Shown here one piece after another: positions 8,123-15,826 of a stretch of 64,000 bases of DNA (positions within the stretch are counted from its first letter, which is position 1; every line of letters starts with the position of its first letter). The position numbers were made by a program, and so were the translations under genes. The stretch is from Chryseobacterium joostei (GTDB lineage Bacteria; Bacteroidota; Bacteroidia; Flavobacteriales; Weeksellaceae). The notes under the pieces are model-generated. The model did not search any database. It worked only from the letters and a program-made list of their open reading frames with translations, and had not been told where the DNA came from. The DNA lies in NCBI RefSeq assembly GCF_003815775.1, contig NZ_CP033926.1, forward strand, positions 1,116,001 to 1,180,000, given 5' to 3'.

Positions 8123-8266
8123 ATTGCTATTTAAAGTTCTATGTTTAAACAATGTTTGAAGTTTTAAAGATATTCAAATTATGAAATATAGGCAACTAAA
8201 CAAGGGAAAATGATTGATGATAAGGCCTTAGCAATACGGTTTGTTTACCATTTTTGAATTTAATAC

Positions 8267-8274
8267 TATATTTG
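8267..8274 (+). promoter_or_regulatory. Possible -7 promoter box just outside the DUF559 unit
   Basis: TATATTTG fits TAnnTTTG exactly, with TTTG at 8240-8243 upstream (23 bases apart, slightly long). Transcription would begin near 8281, almost exactly where the left inverted repeat begins. Confidence 0.35.
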
Positions 8275-8281
8275 AATAGAT

Positions 8282-8346
8282 GTACCTTAATTCCCTCTCT
8301 TGGAGGGGTAGATTTCAATGTGTAAGCTTTGAAAGACGGGGTGGTT
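8282..8346. repeat. Left inverted repeat of the DUF559 unit
   Basis: It begins gtac and contains two blocks, ggaggggtagatt (8302-8314) and gacggggtggt (8335-8345). Both recur inverted on the other side of the gene. Within it ccctc/gaggg and tttcaa/ttgaaa can form small hairpins. It ends 13 bases before the start codon. Confidence 0.8.
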
Positions 8347-8359
8347 AATAAACACAACG

Positions 8360-8806
8360 ATGAAAGAAATCCTCATCACCATCAACGGAATTCCAATCCG
8401 CAGGAATTTCGTAGAAAACCTCCCCTACAACTCCTATTTAAAAGTATTATTAAAAGAAAAGCGAAAAGCCAGAATTCTGGGTGAAGTTCTTTTCTGGAAA
8501 AAAGTTCGTGCAAAAAGCTTCCATGCTATTGATTTTGACAGGCAAAGAATCATTGGGAATTATATTGTTGATTTTTATGTAAAAGCATTAGGGCTTGTTA
8601 TTGAAATTGACGGTTCAAGCCATGATGAAAAACAAATTTATGATGGTATAAGAGAGGAATATTTAAAGTCTTTAGGGCTGTTTATTTTCAGAATTACAGA
8701 TTTTGATGTGAGGAATAATTTAAGTGTTGTGATGAAGGAGTTAGAGGATTTTATTGTGCTGCACTATGGAACTATCCCTACCACCCCGTCTTCAAAAATT
8801 AGTTAA
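8360..8806 (+). CDS. DUF559 (Vsr-like, PD-(D/E)XK fold) endonuclease domain protein
   Basis: A 148-residue protein. The DUF559 core spans about residues 25-120: the helix with Glu in ILGEVLFWKKVRAK, then a strand with Asp in IIGNYIVDFYV and the E-x-D strand in GLVIEIDGSSH, followed by DGIREEYLKSLGLFIFRITDFDV. This is the pattern of very-short-patch-repair-like nucleases. The C-terminal tail, about residues 140-148 (TIPTTPSSKIS region), is encoded by the right inverted repeat, and TAA at 8804-8806 lies at the edge of a hairpin loop. Such proteins are common in flavobacteria as solitary genes. It is on the plus strand among minus-strand genes, as expected of an inserted unit. Its biochemical role is unknown. 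Confidence 0.82.
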   Translation: MKEILITINGIPIRRNFVENLPYNSYLKVLLKEKRKARILGEVLFWKKVRAKSFHAIDFDRQRIIGNYIVDFYVKALGLVIEIDGSSHDEKQIYDGIREEYLKSLGLFIFRITDFDVRNNLSVVMKELEDFIVLHYGTIPTTPSSKIS

Positions 8807-8845
8807 TTTTTGAATCCACCCCTCCTTTGGGGGGGAATTTTGTAC
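8779..8845. repeat. Right inverted repeat of the DUF559 unit
   Basis: It contains accaccccgtc (8780-8790) and aatccacccctcc (8813-8825), inverted matches of the left blocks (the second with one mismatch), and ends gtac at 8842-8845. Between the blocks is a perfect 10-base hairpin with a 4-base loop (8791-8814). A second hairpin, cccctcc/ggggggg with one G-U pair, follows at 8819-8835. Confidence 0.8.
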
Positions 8846-8878
8846 TTACGAATAGGATCGTTATTCAACATAAAAAAA

Positions 8879-8899
8879 CCTCACTGAAGATCAGCAAGG
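8879..8899 (-). terminator. Weak hairpin after the acidic protein gene
   Basis: Arms cctcactga and tcagcaagg pair with two mismatches around aga, next to an A run that becomes a T run on the minus strand. It lies 24 bases past the stop at 8923. Confidence 0.45.
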
Positions 8900-8922
8900 C
8901 AGCTATTGTATGTATTTAGAAC

Positions 8923-9216
8923 TTAAGTTAAGACATCATCATTTTGCTCTTCATGGTCATCTTGGTTGTCGCTAAGGCTCCAATAATTATTTTCTTCATC
9001 TTCCTCTCCTATCTCTTCCATTTTATCATCTTCTTCTGCACCGGGAATATCCAGTCCTTTATCTATTTTATCCTCCTCAGCATATTCATCAAAAATAGGA
9101 TTTCCATCGCCGTCAAGCGAAATATGTTTTTCTTTTTTAAATATATCTTCGTTGGGATCATAATCCATACGTTCCAACCTTTCGTTCTGTTCGTTTATAT
9201 TGTTTTCCGGTACCAT
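8923..9216 (-). CDS. Small, strongly acidic hypothetical protein
   Basis: A 97-residue protein starting at ATG 9216 (MVPENNINEQ). A longer frame upstream runs back into the preceding dehydrogenase gene and looks unlike a real N-terminus, so I use the inner ATG. Asp and Glu make up a very large share of residues 45-97, with few hydrophobic residues, so it is probably largely disordered. One Asp-rich turn, SLDGDGNPIFDE near residues 33-44, could bind a metal ion. It has no signal peptide. Flavobacteria carry similar small acidic proteins of unknown role. It lies 53 bases downstream of the 2-hydroxyacid dehydrogenase gene. Confidence 0.65.
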   Translation of the reverse strand: MVPENNINEQNERLERMDYDPNEDIFKKEKHISLDGDGNPIFDEYAEEDKIDKGLDIPGAEEDDKMEEIGEEDEENNYWSLSDNQDDHEEQNDDVLT

Positions 9217-9269
9217 AATGTTTAGGTTTTTAAAGTTTATATATTCAGAACAAAAATAATTCCAAGTTG

Positions 9270-10253
9270 CTATGAATGATTGGAATAAACTTCCGGATTG
9301 GCGCAATGAGGCATTTTCTCTCCCTTTGAAAAGGCTATCAAATTCCCTGCAGCCAGCCTGGCCATTCCGTTTCGGGCTTCAATCGTAGCGGATCCAATAT
9401 GTGGAAGAATACATACACTTGACAGCTGCAGGATGGGATCCTCAGCTGACATTGGTTCAGGATTAGTCACATCAAATCCTGCTCCCCATATTTTTCCAGC
9501 CACCAAGGCGTTGTATAAGTCGTTCTGGTGATGAAACCCTCCTCTTGCCGTATTAATAAAAATAGAATTAGGCTTCATCTTTTCAAATACTGAATGATTA
9601 AACAGGTTGGTGTGTTCCGGTGTAAAATTGGCATGAATACTTAATACATCTGAATTTTTAACTAATTCATCAAATGAAACATAAATTGCTCCAAGTTCTC
9701 TTTCTGCTTGCTCATTATGACTCCTATTGTGATAAATAATGTTCATACCAAAGGCCTTTCTGGCTTTATCAGCCATTTCAAAACCTATTCTTCCCAGTCC
9801 GAAGATTCCAAGGGTTTTACCATAAAGTTCTTGTCCCAAAGCATGTAAAGGATCAAATGTATTCCAATTTCCATCCTTTATTTTCTGAAAATTATAACTT
9901 GTTCTTCTTGCCACCGACTGCATGAGTAGAAAAGCAACATCTGAAGTGGCCCTGCTCAACACATCGGGAGTATTTCCAATCGGAATATTTCTTTGGGAAG
10001 CTTCTTTGGTATCCACATGATCAAACCCTACGGAATACAATGCAATTGCCTTAACATTCGGGCAGGTGTCAAAAAATGTTTTATCATATTTAAAATCACC
10101 ACCGACATTTAAAATAGCATCTGTATTTTGGCAGTACTTTAACCATTCCTCATGAGAAAGGTTTTCATTTTCAGAAAATATGATTTGTATTCCTTCTTCT
10201 TTCAACATTTTGATTCCAATTTCAGGGATCATTTTATTTATAAAGACTTTCAT
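9270..10253 (-). CDS. D-isomer-specific 2-hydroxyacid dehydrogenase (glyoxylate/hydroxypyruvate reductase type)
   Basis: A 327-residue NAD(P)-dependent enzyme that interconverts 2-oxo acids and D-2-hydroxy acids. The cofactor motif GLGRIG is in KTLGIFGLGRIGFEMA, about residues 149-164. The catalytic triad is visible: Arg in FINTARGG, Glu in TNPEPM and His in LPHIGSAT. The usual acidic residue after NTARG is missing (GGFHHQNDL), a mild oddity. It has no signal peptide. D-glycerate, glyoxylate and hydroxypyruvate are the common substrates in this branch, but I cannot choose between them. The gene stands 242 bases downstream of pcm. Confidence 0.88.
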   Translation of the reverse strand: MKVFINKMIPEIGIKMLKEEGIQIIFSENENLSHEEWLKYCQNTDAILNVGGDFKYDKTFFDTCPNVKAIALYSVGFDHVDTKEASQRNIPIGNTPDVLSRATSDVAFLLMQSVARRTSYNFQKIKDGNWNTFDPLHALGQELYGKTLGIFGLGRIGFEMADKARKAFGMNIIYHNRSHNEQAERELGAIYVSFDELVKNSDVLSIHANFTPEHTNLFNHSVFEKMKPNSIFINTARGGFHHQNDLYNALVAGKIWGAGFDVTNPEPMSAEDPILQLSSVCILPHIGSATIEARNGMARLAAGNLIAFSKGEKMPHCANPEVYSNHS

Positions 10254-10283
10254 TGTTATTGATTAATAGATTTAAATAAAAAA

Positions 10284-10308
10284 AACCTCACTCGCAAAAA
10301 GTAAGGTT
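10284..10308 (-). terminator. Hairpin between pcm and the dehydrogenase gene
   Basis: Arms aacctcact and agtaaggtt pair with one mismatch around a 7-base loop, followed on the minus strand by a T run. It lies 187 bases past the pcm stop and 30 bases before the next gene start. Confidence 0.55.
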
Positions 10309-10495
10309 ATTCAACTTTAATATTAAAAAATTTATTTCTTTTCATCTGAATGATTTTAATCTCCTCCACATACTACGCAATATTTATTGAATCTATTCTC
10401 AAATACTGATGCATTATTTTAGGAGTTAAGGACTTAAGATCATCCAATTTTCATTCCGAAATGAGTTAAAAAAATTCTAAATGTTAACTTATTTT

Positions 10496-11149
10496 TTATT
10501 GATTGGTATTTCCCAGCATAGGAACAAATTTGTAGGCTCCAAATTCTTCTTTTTCAAATTCTGTAGGACCTACTTTTGTAAATCTAAATAAAACCTGTTC
10601 ATCTGTAGGACCTAATGGAATAACCATTTTTCCTCCTACTTTCAATTGTTTTAAAAGTTCTGTAGGTAAGGTTGAAGCTCCACAGGTTACAATAATTTTA
10701 TCAAAAGGGGCAAAAGTAGGAAGTCCGGCAAAACCATCTCCAAAGCTTTGAAATTTTGGGTATAAATGAAGTTCTCTAAGCTTATTTTTTGAGAAATCAA
10801 ATAAATCTTTCTGTCTTTCCACCGTATATACATGGGCTTTCATTGCCAATAAAACTGCGGTCTGGTAACCACATCCCGTTCCAATTTCCAGTACTTTTTC
10901 CCCGGCTGTTATTTGTAATAACTCAGACTGTTCCGCTACCGTTGAGGGATGGGAAATGGTTTGATGTGCCAGAATCGGGAAAGCTCTGTCTTCATAGGCA
11001 AAGTCTTCAAAAATACTTTCGATGAAAAGATGTCTCGGAACTTCATTCATTGCCGAAAGTACATTTTCATCCGAAATACCAATTCTGTATCTAAGATATT
11101 CTACTAAATTCTTTCTTTTTCCTTTATGTACAAACGAATCCTGCATCAT
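10496..11149 (-). CDS. pcm: Protein-L-isoaspartate O-methyltransferase
   Basis: A 217-residue S-adenosylmethionine-dependent methyltransferase that repairs isoaspartyl damage in proteins. The N-terminus has the family helix and VPRHLF motif (residues 37-42), and the substrate loop is AHQTISHPSTVAEQSELL. The SAM motif is VLEIGTGCGYQTAVL, followed by YTVERQ. The length is typical. Two ATGs lie side by side at 11149 and 11146 (MMQDSF). It is monocistronic as far as I can see, with no neighbour of related function. Confidence 0.93.
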   Translation of the reverse strand: MMQDSFVHKGKRKNLVEYLRYRIGISDENVLSAMNEVPRHLFIESIFEDFAYEDRAFPILAHQTISHPSTVAEQSELLQITAGEKVLEIGTGCGYQTAVLLAMKAHVYTVERQKDLFDFSKNKLRELHLYPKFQSFGDGFAGLPTFAPFDKIIVTCGASTLPTELLKQLKVGGKMVIPLGPTDEQVLFRFTKVGPTEFEKEEFGAYKFVPMLGNTNQ

Positions 11150-11259
11150 TATTTAAATAATAGTTATTACGGTTACCGCTATTAGTGTTACAAAAGTAAC
11201 AAAACAAACCTTACTAATCAACCTAGGCATAGTCCTTTTCTCCTATTATTTCCATAAAA

Positions 11260-11292
11260 AAATAAAGCAATCAAAAAATGACTGCTTTATTT
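11260..11292 (-). terminator. Terminator of the lipoprotein gene at 11300
   Basis: Arms aaataaagca and tgctttattt form a perfect 10-base stem around a 13-base loop, with a T run on the minus strand after it. Confidence 0.7.
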
Positions 11293-11299
11293 TTATTTC

Positions 11300-11947
11300 T
11301 TAATTCCATCTTATCGGATAAGGTCCATAAAAATCGCTGAAAGTATTATCAGCACATCTTTTTCTCACAAAAAAGTTATAGTTCACGGTCTTACTTAATC
11401 CTATATAAATAGCTTTTTGACCTGTCATAGCTAATTCTCCACTCGCTGGTGGTGCAGAACTAGTCGTTAAGACAGTCTCATATAGAGAGATCCCATCATT
11501 TTCCCAGGATACTGTAGCATCAAAAGTAGAAGAATATGTGGAAGAAGTCGTTTTTGAATAAGTTGCATATCCCGGTTTTACACAAGTTGTTGTATTGCTT
11601 GCCAAAACAGTAACAGGTCCCGCCCAGTTGCTTCGTCCATTGGCTGTTCCACAATTTTTCCTTACGTAAAGGTCATATTTATTATTCTTATACAATGGGA
11701 GGTTATAGAAATTACTATTCGTTATAACAGTAGTTCCATTGCCTAAAGAAAAGCCATGCTCTCCATACTGCACTTCATAATGTCCTTCGCCCGAGCTATT
11801 AATGTTCCAGGAAAACGAGTTATTTCCTTTTTCAAAATTCAAATTTGTTGGGGTTCCACATTTAGCCTGCGGATCATATGGACTATCTCCTATACATCCT
11901 GCAGTACATAATCCAAAGAAGAGTACAATCGAAATTAGTCTTTTCAT
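11300..11947 (-). CDS. Lipoprotein with two fibronectin type III-like domains
   Basis: A 215-residue predicted lipoprotein. The signal peptide ends in the lipobox CTAGC with the acylated Cys at residue 18. Two beta-sandwich repeats follow, about residues 28-115 and 120-214. Each opens with a Cys-containing segment (AKCGTPTNLNF, TTCVKPGYATY), has a Trp on an early strand, and closes with the pattern YxxYVRKNCG / YNFFVRKRCA then W-GP or YGP. This is the arrangement of FN3-like domains in Bacteroidota surface proteins. There is no enzyme motif. It probably sits on the periplasmic face or cell surface. The ligand is unknown. Confidence 0.75.
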   Translation of the reverse strand: MKRLISIVLFFGLCTAGCIGDSPYDPQAKCGTPTNLNFEKGNNSFSWNINSSGEGHYEVQYGEHGFSLGNGTTVITNSNFYNLPLYKNNKYDLYVRKNCGTANGRSNWAGPVTVLASNTTTCVKPGYATYSKTTSSTYSSTFDATVSWENDGISLYETVLTTSSAPPASGELAMTGQKAIYIGLSKTVNYNFFVRKRCADNTFSDFYGPYPIRWN

Positions 11948-12081
11948 AGTTATTTTTGAGACCGTGAATTTACTGTAATTTCTTTAATGCCTGAATATGT
12001 TCAAACTTAAATATCTTCAAGTGAAAAGTCATATATTTTATAATTGTACATTCACTATCTTTACAAAAATTTAATACAGCT

Positions 12082-13044
12082 ATGTTAAAAGCAGGTTTGG
12101 TAGGTGCCGGACACTTGGGAAAAATACATTTAAGACTTCTTAATCAATCAGATAGATATGAGTTTGTAGGTTTCCACGATAAAGATGTTGAAAACGGAAA
12201 AAAATTAGAAGCCGAATTCGGATATAAATATTTTGAAAATTTTGATGAATTGCTAGAGCAAATTGATATGCTGGACATTGTCACCCCGACAATTTACCAC
12301 TATGATTATGCTTTAAAGGCAATTGAAAAGGGACTTCATTTCTTTATTGAAAAACCGGTAACCCAAACTCTTGAACAGGCAGAGGAAATCCTGCGTTTAT
12401 GTCAGGAAAACGGCATTAAAGCACAGGTAGGACACGTTGAAAGATACAATCCCGCTTTTATTGCGACTAAGGAGTATATCAACAATCCGATGTTCATTGA
12501 AATTCACCGTTTGGCGGAGTTTAATCCTCGTGGAACTGATGTTTCTGTGGTATTGGACCTTATGATTCACGATTTGGACATTTTATTAAGCATGGCTAAA
12601 TCTAAGGTAAAAAACATCCATGCAAGCGGAGTTTGCGTAGTAAGCAAGACTCCGGATATTGCCAATGCAAGAATAGAGTTTGAAAACGGATGTGTTGCCA
12701 ATCTTACCACTTCCAGAATCTCTATGAAAGCGATGAGAAAGAGCAGATTTTTCCAAAAAGATGCTTACATTTCAGTGGATTTCCTTGAGAAAAAAGCAGA
12801 GGTAATCAGAATGAAGGATGCCCCTGAAACTCCTACTCCATTTGATATGATTATCGAAAATGCGGATGGAGAGAAAAACCAGATCTTATTTGAATATCCA
12901 AATATTCAGCCTAATAATGCAATTCTTGATGAATTGAACTCTTTTGCAGATGCCATTACAGGTGATAAAAATGTGGAGGTATCTCTTGAAGACGGAACTG
13001 AGGCATTAAAGATTGCCTTACAGATTATGAAATTGATTTCTTAA
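12082..13044 (+). CDS. Gfo/Idh/MocA-family oxidoreductase
   Basis: A 320-residue NAD(P)-dependent oxidoreductase. The Rossmann fold at residues 1-120 starts with AGLVGAGHLGKIH, and the family motif EKPVTQT (residues 94-100) carries the cofactor Lys. The C-terminal alpha/beta domain has the active-site segment VVLDLMIHDLDILL with the conserved His. The family acts on sugars, sugar nucleotides and related polyols; the substrate here is not evident. The gene is alone on the plus strand with a good terminator. A TATCTTTA box near 12055 could be its promoter. Confidence 0.88.
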   Translation: MLKAGLVGAGHLGKIHLRLLNQSDRYEFVGFHDKDVENGKKLEAEFGYKYFENFDELLEQIDMLDIVTPTIYHYDYALKAIEKGLHFFIEKPVTQTLEQAEEILRLCQENGIKAQVGHVERYNPAFIATKEYINNPMFIEIHRLAEFNPRGTDVSVVLDLMIHDLDILLSMAKSKVKNIHASGVCVVSKTPDIANARIEFENGCVANLTTSRISMKAMRKSRFFQKDAYISVDFLEKKAEVIRMKDAPETPTPFDMIIENADGEKNQILFEYPNIQPNNAILDELNSFADAITGDKNVEVSLEDGTEALKIALQIMKLIS

Positions 13045-13072
13045 TTATTAAGATTAAAAAAAATATATAAAA

Positions 13073-13093
13073 GGCTGTCTTTCTGAGACAGCC
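13073..13093 (+). terminator. Terminator after the Gfo/Idh/MocA gene
   Basis: A perfect 8-base stem, ggctgtct/agacagcc, with a 5-base loop and a T-rich tail, 28 bases past the stop. Confidence 0.75.
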
Positions 13094-13278
13094 ATTTTCT
13101 TTGCAATTTATTGCAATAATTAAATTTTCCCATTCTAAAAATGATATTTCCAACCGCTTGTAATCCCTTATGACAAAAGGAAATATTAATTTAAATTATT
13201 TGAAATAGAATCACAATAATTATCTTAAATTGCAATTCCATTTTTAACCTTTAAAAAGAGGACCTTACGTTTAGCCTT

Positions 13279-13482
13279 ATGAAAAAAATAGCATTTCTTT
13301 TTCTTTTAATTTTGGCATTTGTATCATCACAGACCTCTGAATTGGAACAGAAAATAAGCGCTATTACAAAAGGTAAGTATGGTATTGCTGTATTTGTAAG
13401 TAATTCTAAGGAATCTGAGACTGTAAACTGCGGGATCATTTCTGATATTTCCAAAGCGGTTGGGGACAATTTTAATAAGTAA
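13279..13482 (+). CDS. Small secreted hypothetical protein
   Basis: A 67-residue product with a clear signal peptide (MKKIAFLFLLILAFVSSQ, cleavage near residues 17-18) and a mature part of about 50 residues with one Cys in ETVNCGIIS. It matches no family I know. It is followed at 56 bases by another small exported protein on the same strand, so the two may be co-transcribed. Gene status rests on the signal peptide and the open frame; the size makes it less certain. Confidence 0.55.
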   Translation: MKKIAFLFLLILAFVSSQTSELEQKISAITKGKYGIAVFVSNSKESETVNCGIISDISKAVGDNFNK

Positions 13483-13538
13483 AATAATAAGCTTAATTTT
13501 AGAGCAGAGAATTACATCAATTCTTTGAATTCATCAGT

Positions 13539-13949
13539 ATGAAAAAAATAATATTAGCGGCGGCTTTATTTTGTTTTGCATTCACCTTTTCACAGAAGAA
13601 TCAAAACTATTTAGAGATCAGCTATGGAAGTGTTTGCTGCGGTCCTCTTTCTGAAAAACCGGTCATCAGTTTCTTAAAAGAGTTTAAGAAAAAAAATCAA
13701 ATAAGAAGTCTGGAAATTCTTATGCAGAAAGGAATGGGAAGAGAGGGAGAGTTTAGTCTGTACGTGGGTACCGATTTTCTTACGACCAATCAAAGAAGTC
13801 GTCTTGTGAGAGGCATTACGGCAGCTGTTTCTAATCAAAACAACAACAGAAAAAGTGAAAACAATGGCACAGTAAATTTTGATCCGGCAACCATTGTACA
13901 TCAACAGGATCTTATAAAAGGAAAAAATTTAACTATCTATAAAAAATAA
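13539..13949 (+). CDS. Secreted hypothetical protein
   Basis: A 136-residue protein with a signal peptide (MKKIILAAALFCFAFTFSQ, cleavage near residue 18) and a mature domain holding two adjacent Cys in YGSVCCGPL. The middle is basic and helical (SFLKEFKKKNQIRSLEIL), and an Asn-rich linker (NQNNNRKSENNG) precedes the tail. I do not recognise a family. It ends six bases before the 3-hydroxyacyl-CoA dehydrogenase gene, which suggests a shared transcript, although a functional link is not obvious. Confidence 0.7.
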   Translation: MKKIILAAALFCFAFTFSQKNQNYLEISYGSVCCGPLSEKPVISFLKEFKKKNQIRSLEILMQKGMGREGEFSLYVGTDFLTTNQRSRLVRGITAAVSNQNNNRKSENNGTVNFDPATIVHQQDLIKGKNLTIYKK

Positions 13950-13955
13950 AGGAAA

Positions 13956-14849
13956 ATGATCAAAAACATTGTAGTTATCGGAGCTGGAACCATGGGAAAT
14001 GGTATTGCACACACTTTCGCACAAAGCGGTTTTAAGGTAAATCTTGTAGATGTATCTCAGGATGCCTTAGACAAAGGGTTGAAAACCATTACTACGAACC
14101 TTGACAGAATAATTGCAAAGGGAAACCTTACAGAAGAACAAAAAGCGGAAACACTAGGAAACATTACTACTTTCACAGCACTTAATGATGCTGTTGGAGC
14201 TGCTGATCTTATTGTAGAAGCGGCTACAGAAAATATGGATCTTAAACTAAAGATCTTCGGTCAAATGGACGAATTGGCTCCTGCCGGTTGTATCCTTGCA
14301 ACGAATACTTCTTCTATTTCCATTACTAAAATTGCAGCAGCTACAAAAAGAGCTGATAAAGTAATCGGAATGCACTTTATGAATCCTGTGCCTATCATGA
14401 AGCTTGTAGAGATCATTAAAGGATACTCCACTTCCAAGGAGACCTTCGATGCGATCTATGAAATGAGCAAAACTTTAGGTAAAGTTCCGGTAGAAGTGAA
14501 TGATTATCCAGGTTTTGTAGCCAACAGAATTCTTATGCCAATGATTAATGAATCTATCGAAACACTTTACAACGGTGTTGCGGGAGTTGAAGAAATTGAT
14601 ACGGTAATGAAATTAGGTATGGCTCATCCAATGGGACCTCTTCAATTAGCAGACTTCATTGGTCTTGATGTATGTCTTGCGATCCTTAATGTGATGTATG
14701 ACGGTTTCAAGAATCCTAAATATGCTCCGAATCCATTGCTTGTAAACATGGTAACTGCAGGAAAACTGGGTGTAAAATCGGGTGAAGGCTTCTACGATTA
14801 TTCTGAAAGCAAAAAAGCTGAAAAAGTTTCAAAAATGTTTTTGAAATAA
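13956..14849 (+). CDS. 3-hydroxybutyryl-CoA / 3-hydroxyacyl-CoA dehydrogenase
   Basis: A 297-residue single-domain enzyme that oxidises 3-hydroxyacyl-CoA with NAD in fatty acid or butanoate metabolism. The N-terminal NAD motif is VIGAGTMGNGIAH (residues 6-18). The catalytic His is in IGMHFMNPVPIMKLVE, with partner Glu in the same segment, and Asn lies in YPGFVANRILMP. The C-terminal domain has HPMGPLQLADFIGLD. It is the short form of about 290 residues without a crotonase fusion. It starts six bases after the preceding small secreted protein gene. Confidence 0.93.
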   Translation: MIKNIVVIGAGTMGNGIAHTFAQSGFKVNLVDVSQDALDKGLKTITTNLDRIIAKGNLTEEQKAETLGNITTFTALNDAVGAADLIVEAATENMDLKLKIFGQMDELAPAGCILATNTSSISITKIAAATKRADKVIGMHFMNPVPIMKLVEIIKGYSTSKETFDAIYEMSKTLGKVPVEVNDYPGFVANRILMPMINESIETLYNGVAGVEEIDTVMKLGMAHPMGPLQLADFIGLDVCLAILNVMYDGFKNPKYAPNPLLVNMVTAGKLGVKSGEGFYDYSESKKAEKVSKMFLK

Positions 14850-14870
14850 TTTTAAGTCAATAATTTTATT

Positions 14871-14878
14871 TATCTTTG
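14871..14878 (+). promoter_or_regulatory. Possible -7 promoter box for the small acidic protein gene
   Basis: TATCTTTG matches TAnnTTTG exactly, 22 bases before the ATG at 14901. No -33 TTTG lies at the usual distance. Confidence 0.4.
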
Positions 14879-14900
14879 AGAAAGTTAAAACATTAAAAAA

Positions 14901-15140
14901 ATGAAATTACCAAAGTTTTTATTGGCAGATAATTCGGAATTTCCAGAAGATCTATTCGTAGTCCACACAGAATATCCAAGATTTATCCTAAACGTTGAGG
15001 AAGAGGAAGTTGAGTGGTTAGATGATCTAGAGGGAGATGATGAAGAGACTATGGCAGACGAAGCTACGAAAGTAGTAGAAGCAGCATTCAAATGGTGTGA
15101 TGAAGAGTTGGCTAAGTACGACGAAGAAGAGGAAGATTAA
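14901..15140 (+). CDS. Conserved-type small acidic protein
   Basis: A 79-residue cytoplasmic protein with a short folded-looking N-terminus (MKLPKFLLADNSEFPEDLFVV, then YPRFILNV) and a very acidic C-terminal half that ends in a run of Glu and Asp. Small acidic proteins of this layout are common next to housekeeping genes in flavobacteria, but no function is known to me. It has its own promoter-like box and a strong bidirectional terminator, which argues for independent, possibly high, expression. Confidence 0.75.
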   Translation: MKLPKFLLADNSEFPEDLFVVHTEYPRFILNVEEEEVEWLDDLEGDDEETMADEATKVVEAAFKWCDEELAKYDEEEED

Positions 15141-15162
15141 TTACATAACACTCTAAACATAA

Positions 15163-15189
15163 AAAAGGAACTCAAATTGAGTTCCTTTT
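15163..15189. terminator. Bidirectional terminator between convergent genes
   Basis: Perfect 13-base arms, aaaaggaactcaa and ttgagttcctttt, with a 1-base centre (the practical loop is larger). It ends the plus-strand gene at 15140 and the minus-strand gene at 15193. Confidence 0.85.
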
Positions 15190-15192
15190 GTT

Positions 15193-15603
15193 TTATTCTG
15201 ATTTATTAAATTTCAATAATAAAAGATTGTCTTTATAAAGCTCTAGGGTATTTCCGGAAATTACATACTTGTTTGCTTTTCCCATCATATCCATAAAGTT
15301 CTGTTCTACTCCGATGTTATTACACATCATTTTTGTAGATCCCATCTGACCGGCAGAGAAGCTTCCTGAAGCAGGATCTATTTGTGCAGTTCCAAAATAG
15401 TTATTACAACCTGCATTTCCTGTGATCTTTTCTCCCTCAATATTCAATGTTGGAATTTTACCTTTTACATTGTCAGCCAAAGTCCATTTTGTATTGGCAA
15501 GAGCTGCCTGAGCTTTTCCTACTTTAGAGGCAGATGCACTGGTCATAGTTCCACATGAAGCTAATACCGCTGCTGTACATATACTTAAAAAAAGATTTTT
15601 CAT
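15193..15603 (-). CDS. META-domain lipoprotein (HslJ-like)
   Basis: A 136-residue predicted lipoprotein with signal and lipobox VLASC (Cys17), then a single META domain from about residue 38 to the end. The family landmarks are TKWTLADN at its start, GNAGCNNYFGTAQ in the middle and the SxxQMGSTKMMCNN segment. META domains occur in HslJ, a heat-inducible outer membrane protein of E. coli linked to novobiocin resistance, and in many secreted bacterial proteins without known function. It probably sits in the outer membrane or periplasm. It is a single gene that shares a terminator with its convergent neighbour. Confidence 0.88.
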   Translation of the reverse strand: MKNLFLSICTAAVLASCGTMTSASASKVGKAQAALANTKWTLADNVKGKIPTLNIEGEKITGNAGCNNYFGTAQIDPASGSFSAGQMGSTKMMCNNIGVEQNFMDMMGKANKYVISGNTLELYKDNLLLLKFNKSE

Positions 15604-15775
15604 TTTTTTCTTTTTGAATTAATCCAAATTTACGGATTTTATATTATTTAAACGGTTTCTGTAGAATTTTATTGTTCTTTAACAATGGGTATTTCGTCTT
15701 TATTTTAAGTATGAATATCAAGAATAGCTTCATCAATCACATTGTTTTATTATTGACTTCAGCCCAAACATCACA

Positions 15776-15805
15776 AAAAAACGGGCTTAAAAAAGCCCGT
15801 TTTTA
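15776..15805 (-). terminator. Strong terminator of pheT
   Basis: An aaaaacgggctt / aagcccgttttt stem with a 4-base loop, GC-rich at its core, with a T run on either strand. It lies 22 bases past the pheT stop. Confidence 0.88.
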
Positions 15806-15826
15806 TATATCTGTTATCTCTTACAA

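Larger units (their letters stand above)
8282..8845 (+). mobile_element. Candidate REP-like element carrying a DUF559 endonuclease gene
   Basis: A 564-base unit: a left repeat of about 65 bases, one endonuclease gene, and an inverted copy of the repeat. The gene fills nearly the whole interior and its last codons and stop lie inside the right repeat. The hexamer gaatag occurs just outside both ends (8274-8279 and 8850-8855), which could be a target duplication or chance. The design resembles REP sequences around a RAYT transposase gene, but the enzyme is an endonuclease-fold protein, not a tyrosine transposase. That it is, or was, mobile is an inference. Confidence 0.55.

Noticed and set aside
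8944..9225. Plus-strand hydrophobic frame of 93 codons opposite the acidic protein gene
   Set aside because: Acidic codons (GAA, GAT) read in reverse give Phe, Ile and Leu, so the membrane-like sequence is a mirror artefact.
9217..9306. Longer N-terminus for the small acidic protein
   Set aside because: The extra 30 codons overlap the 2-hydroxyacid dehydrogenase gene and do not resemble the rest of the protein.
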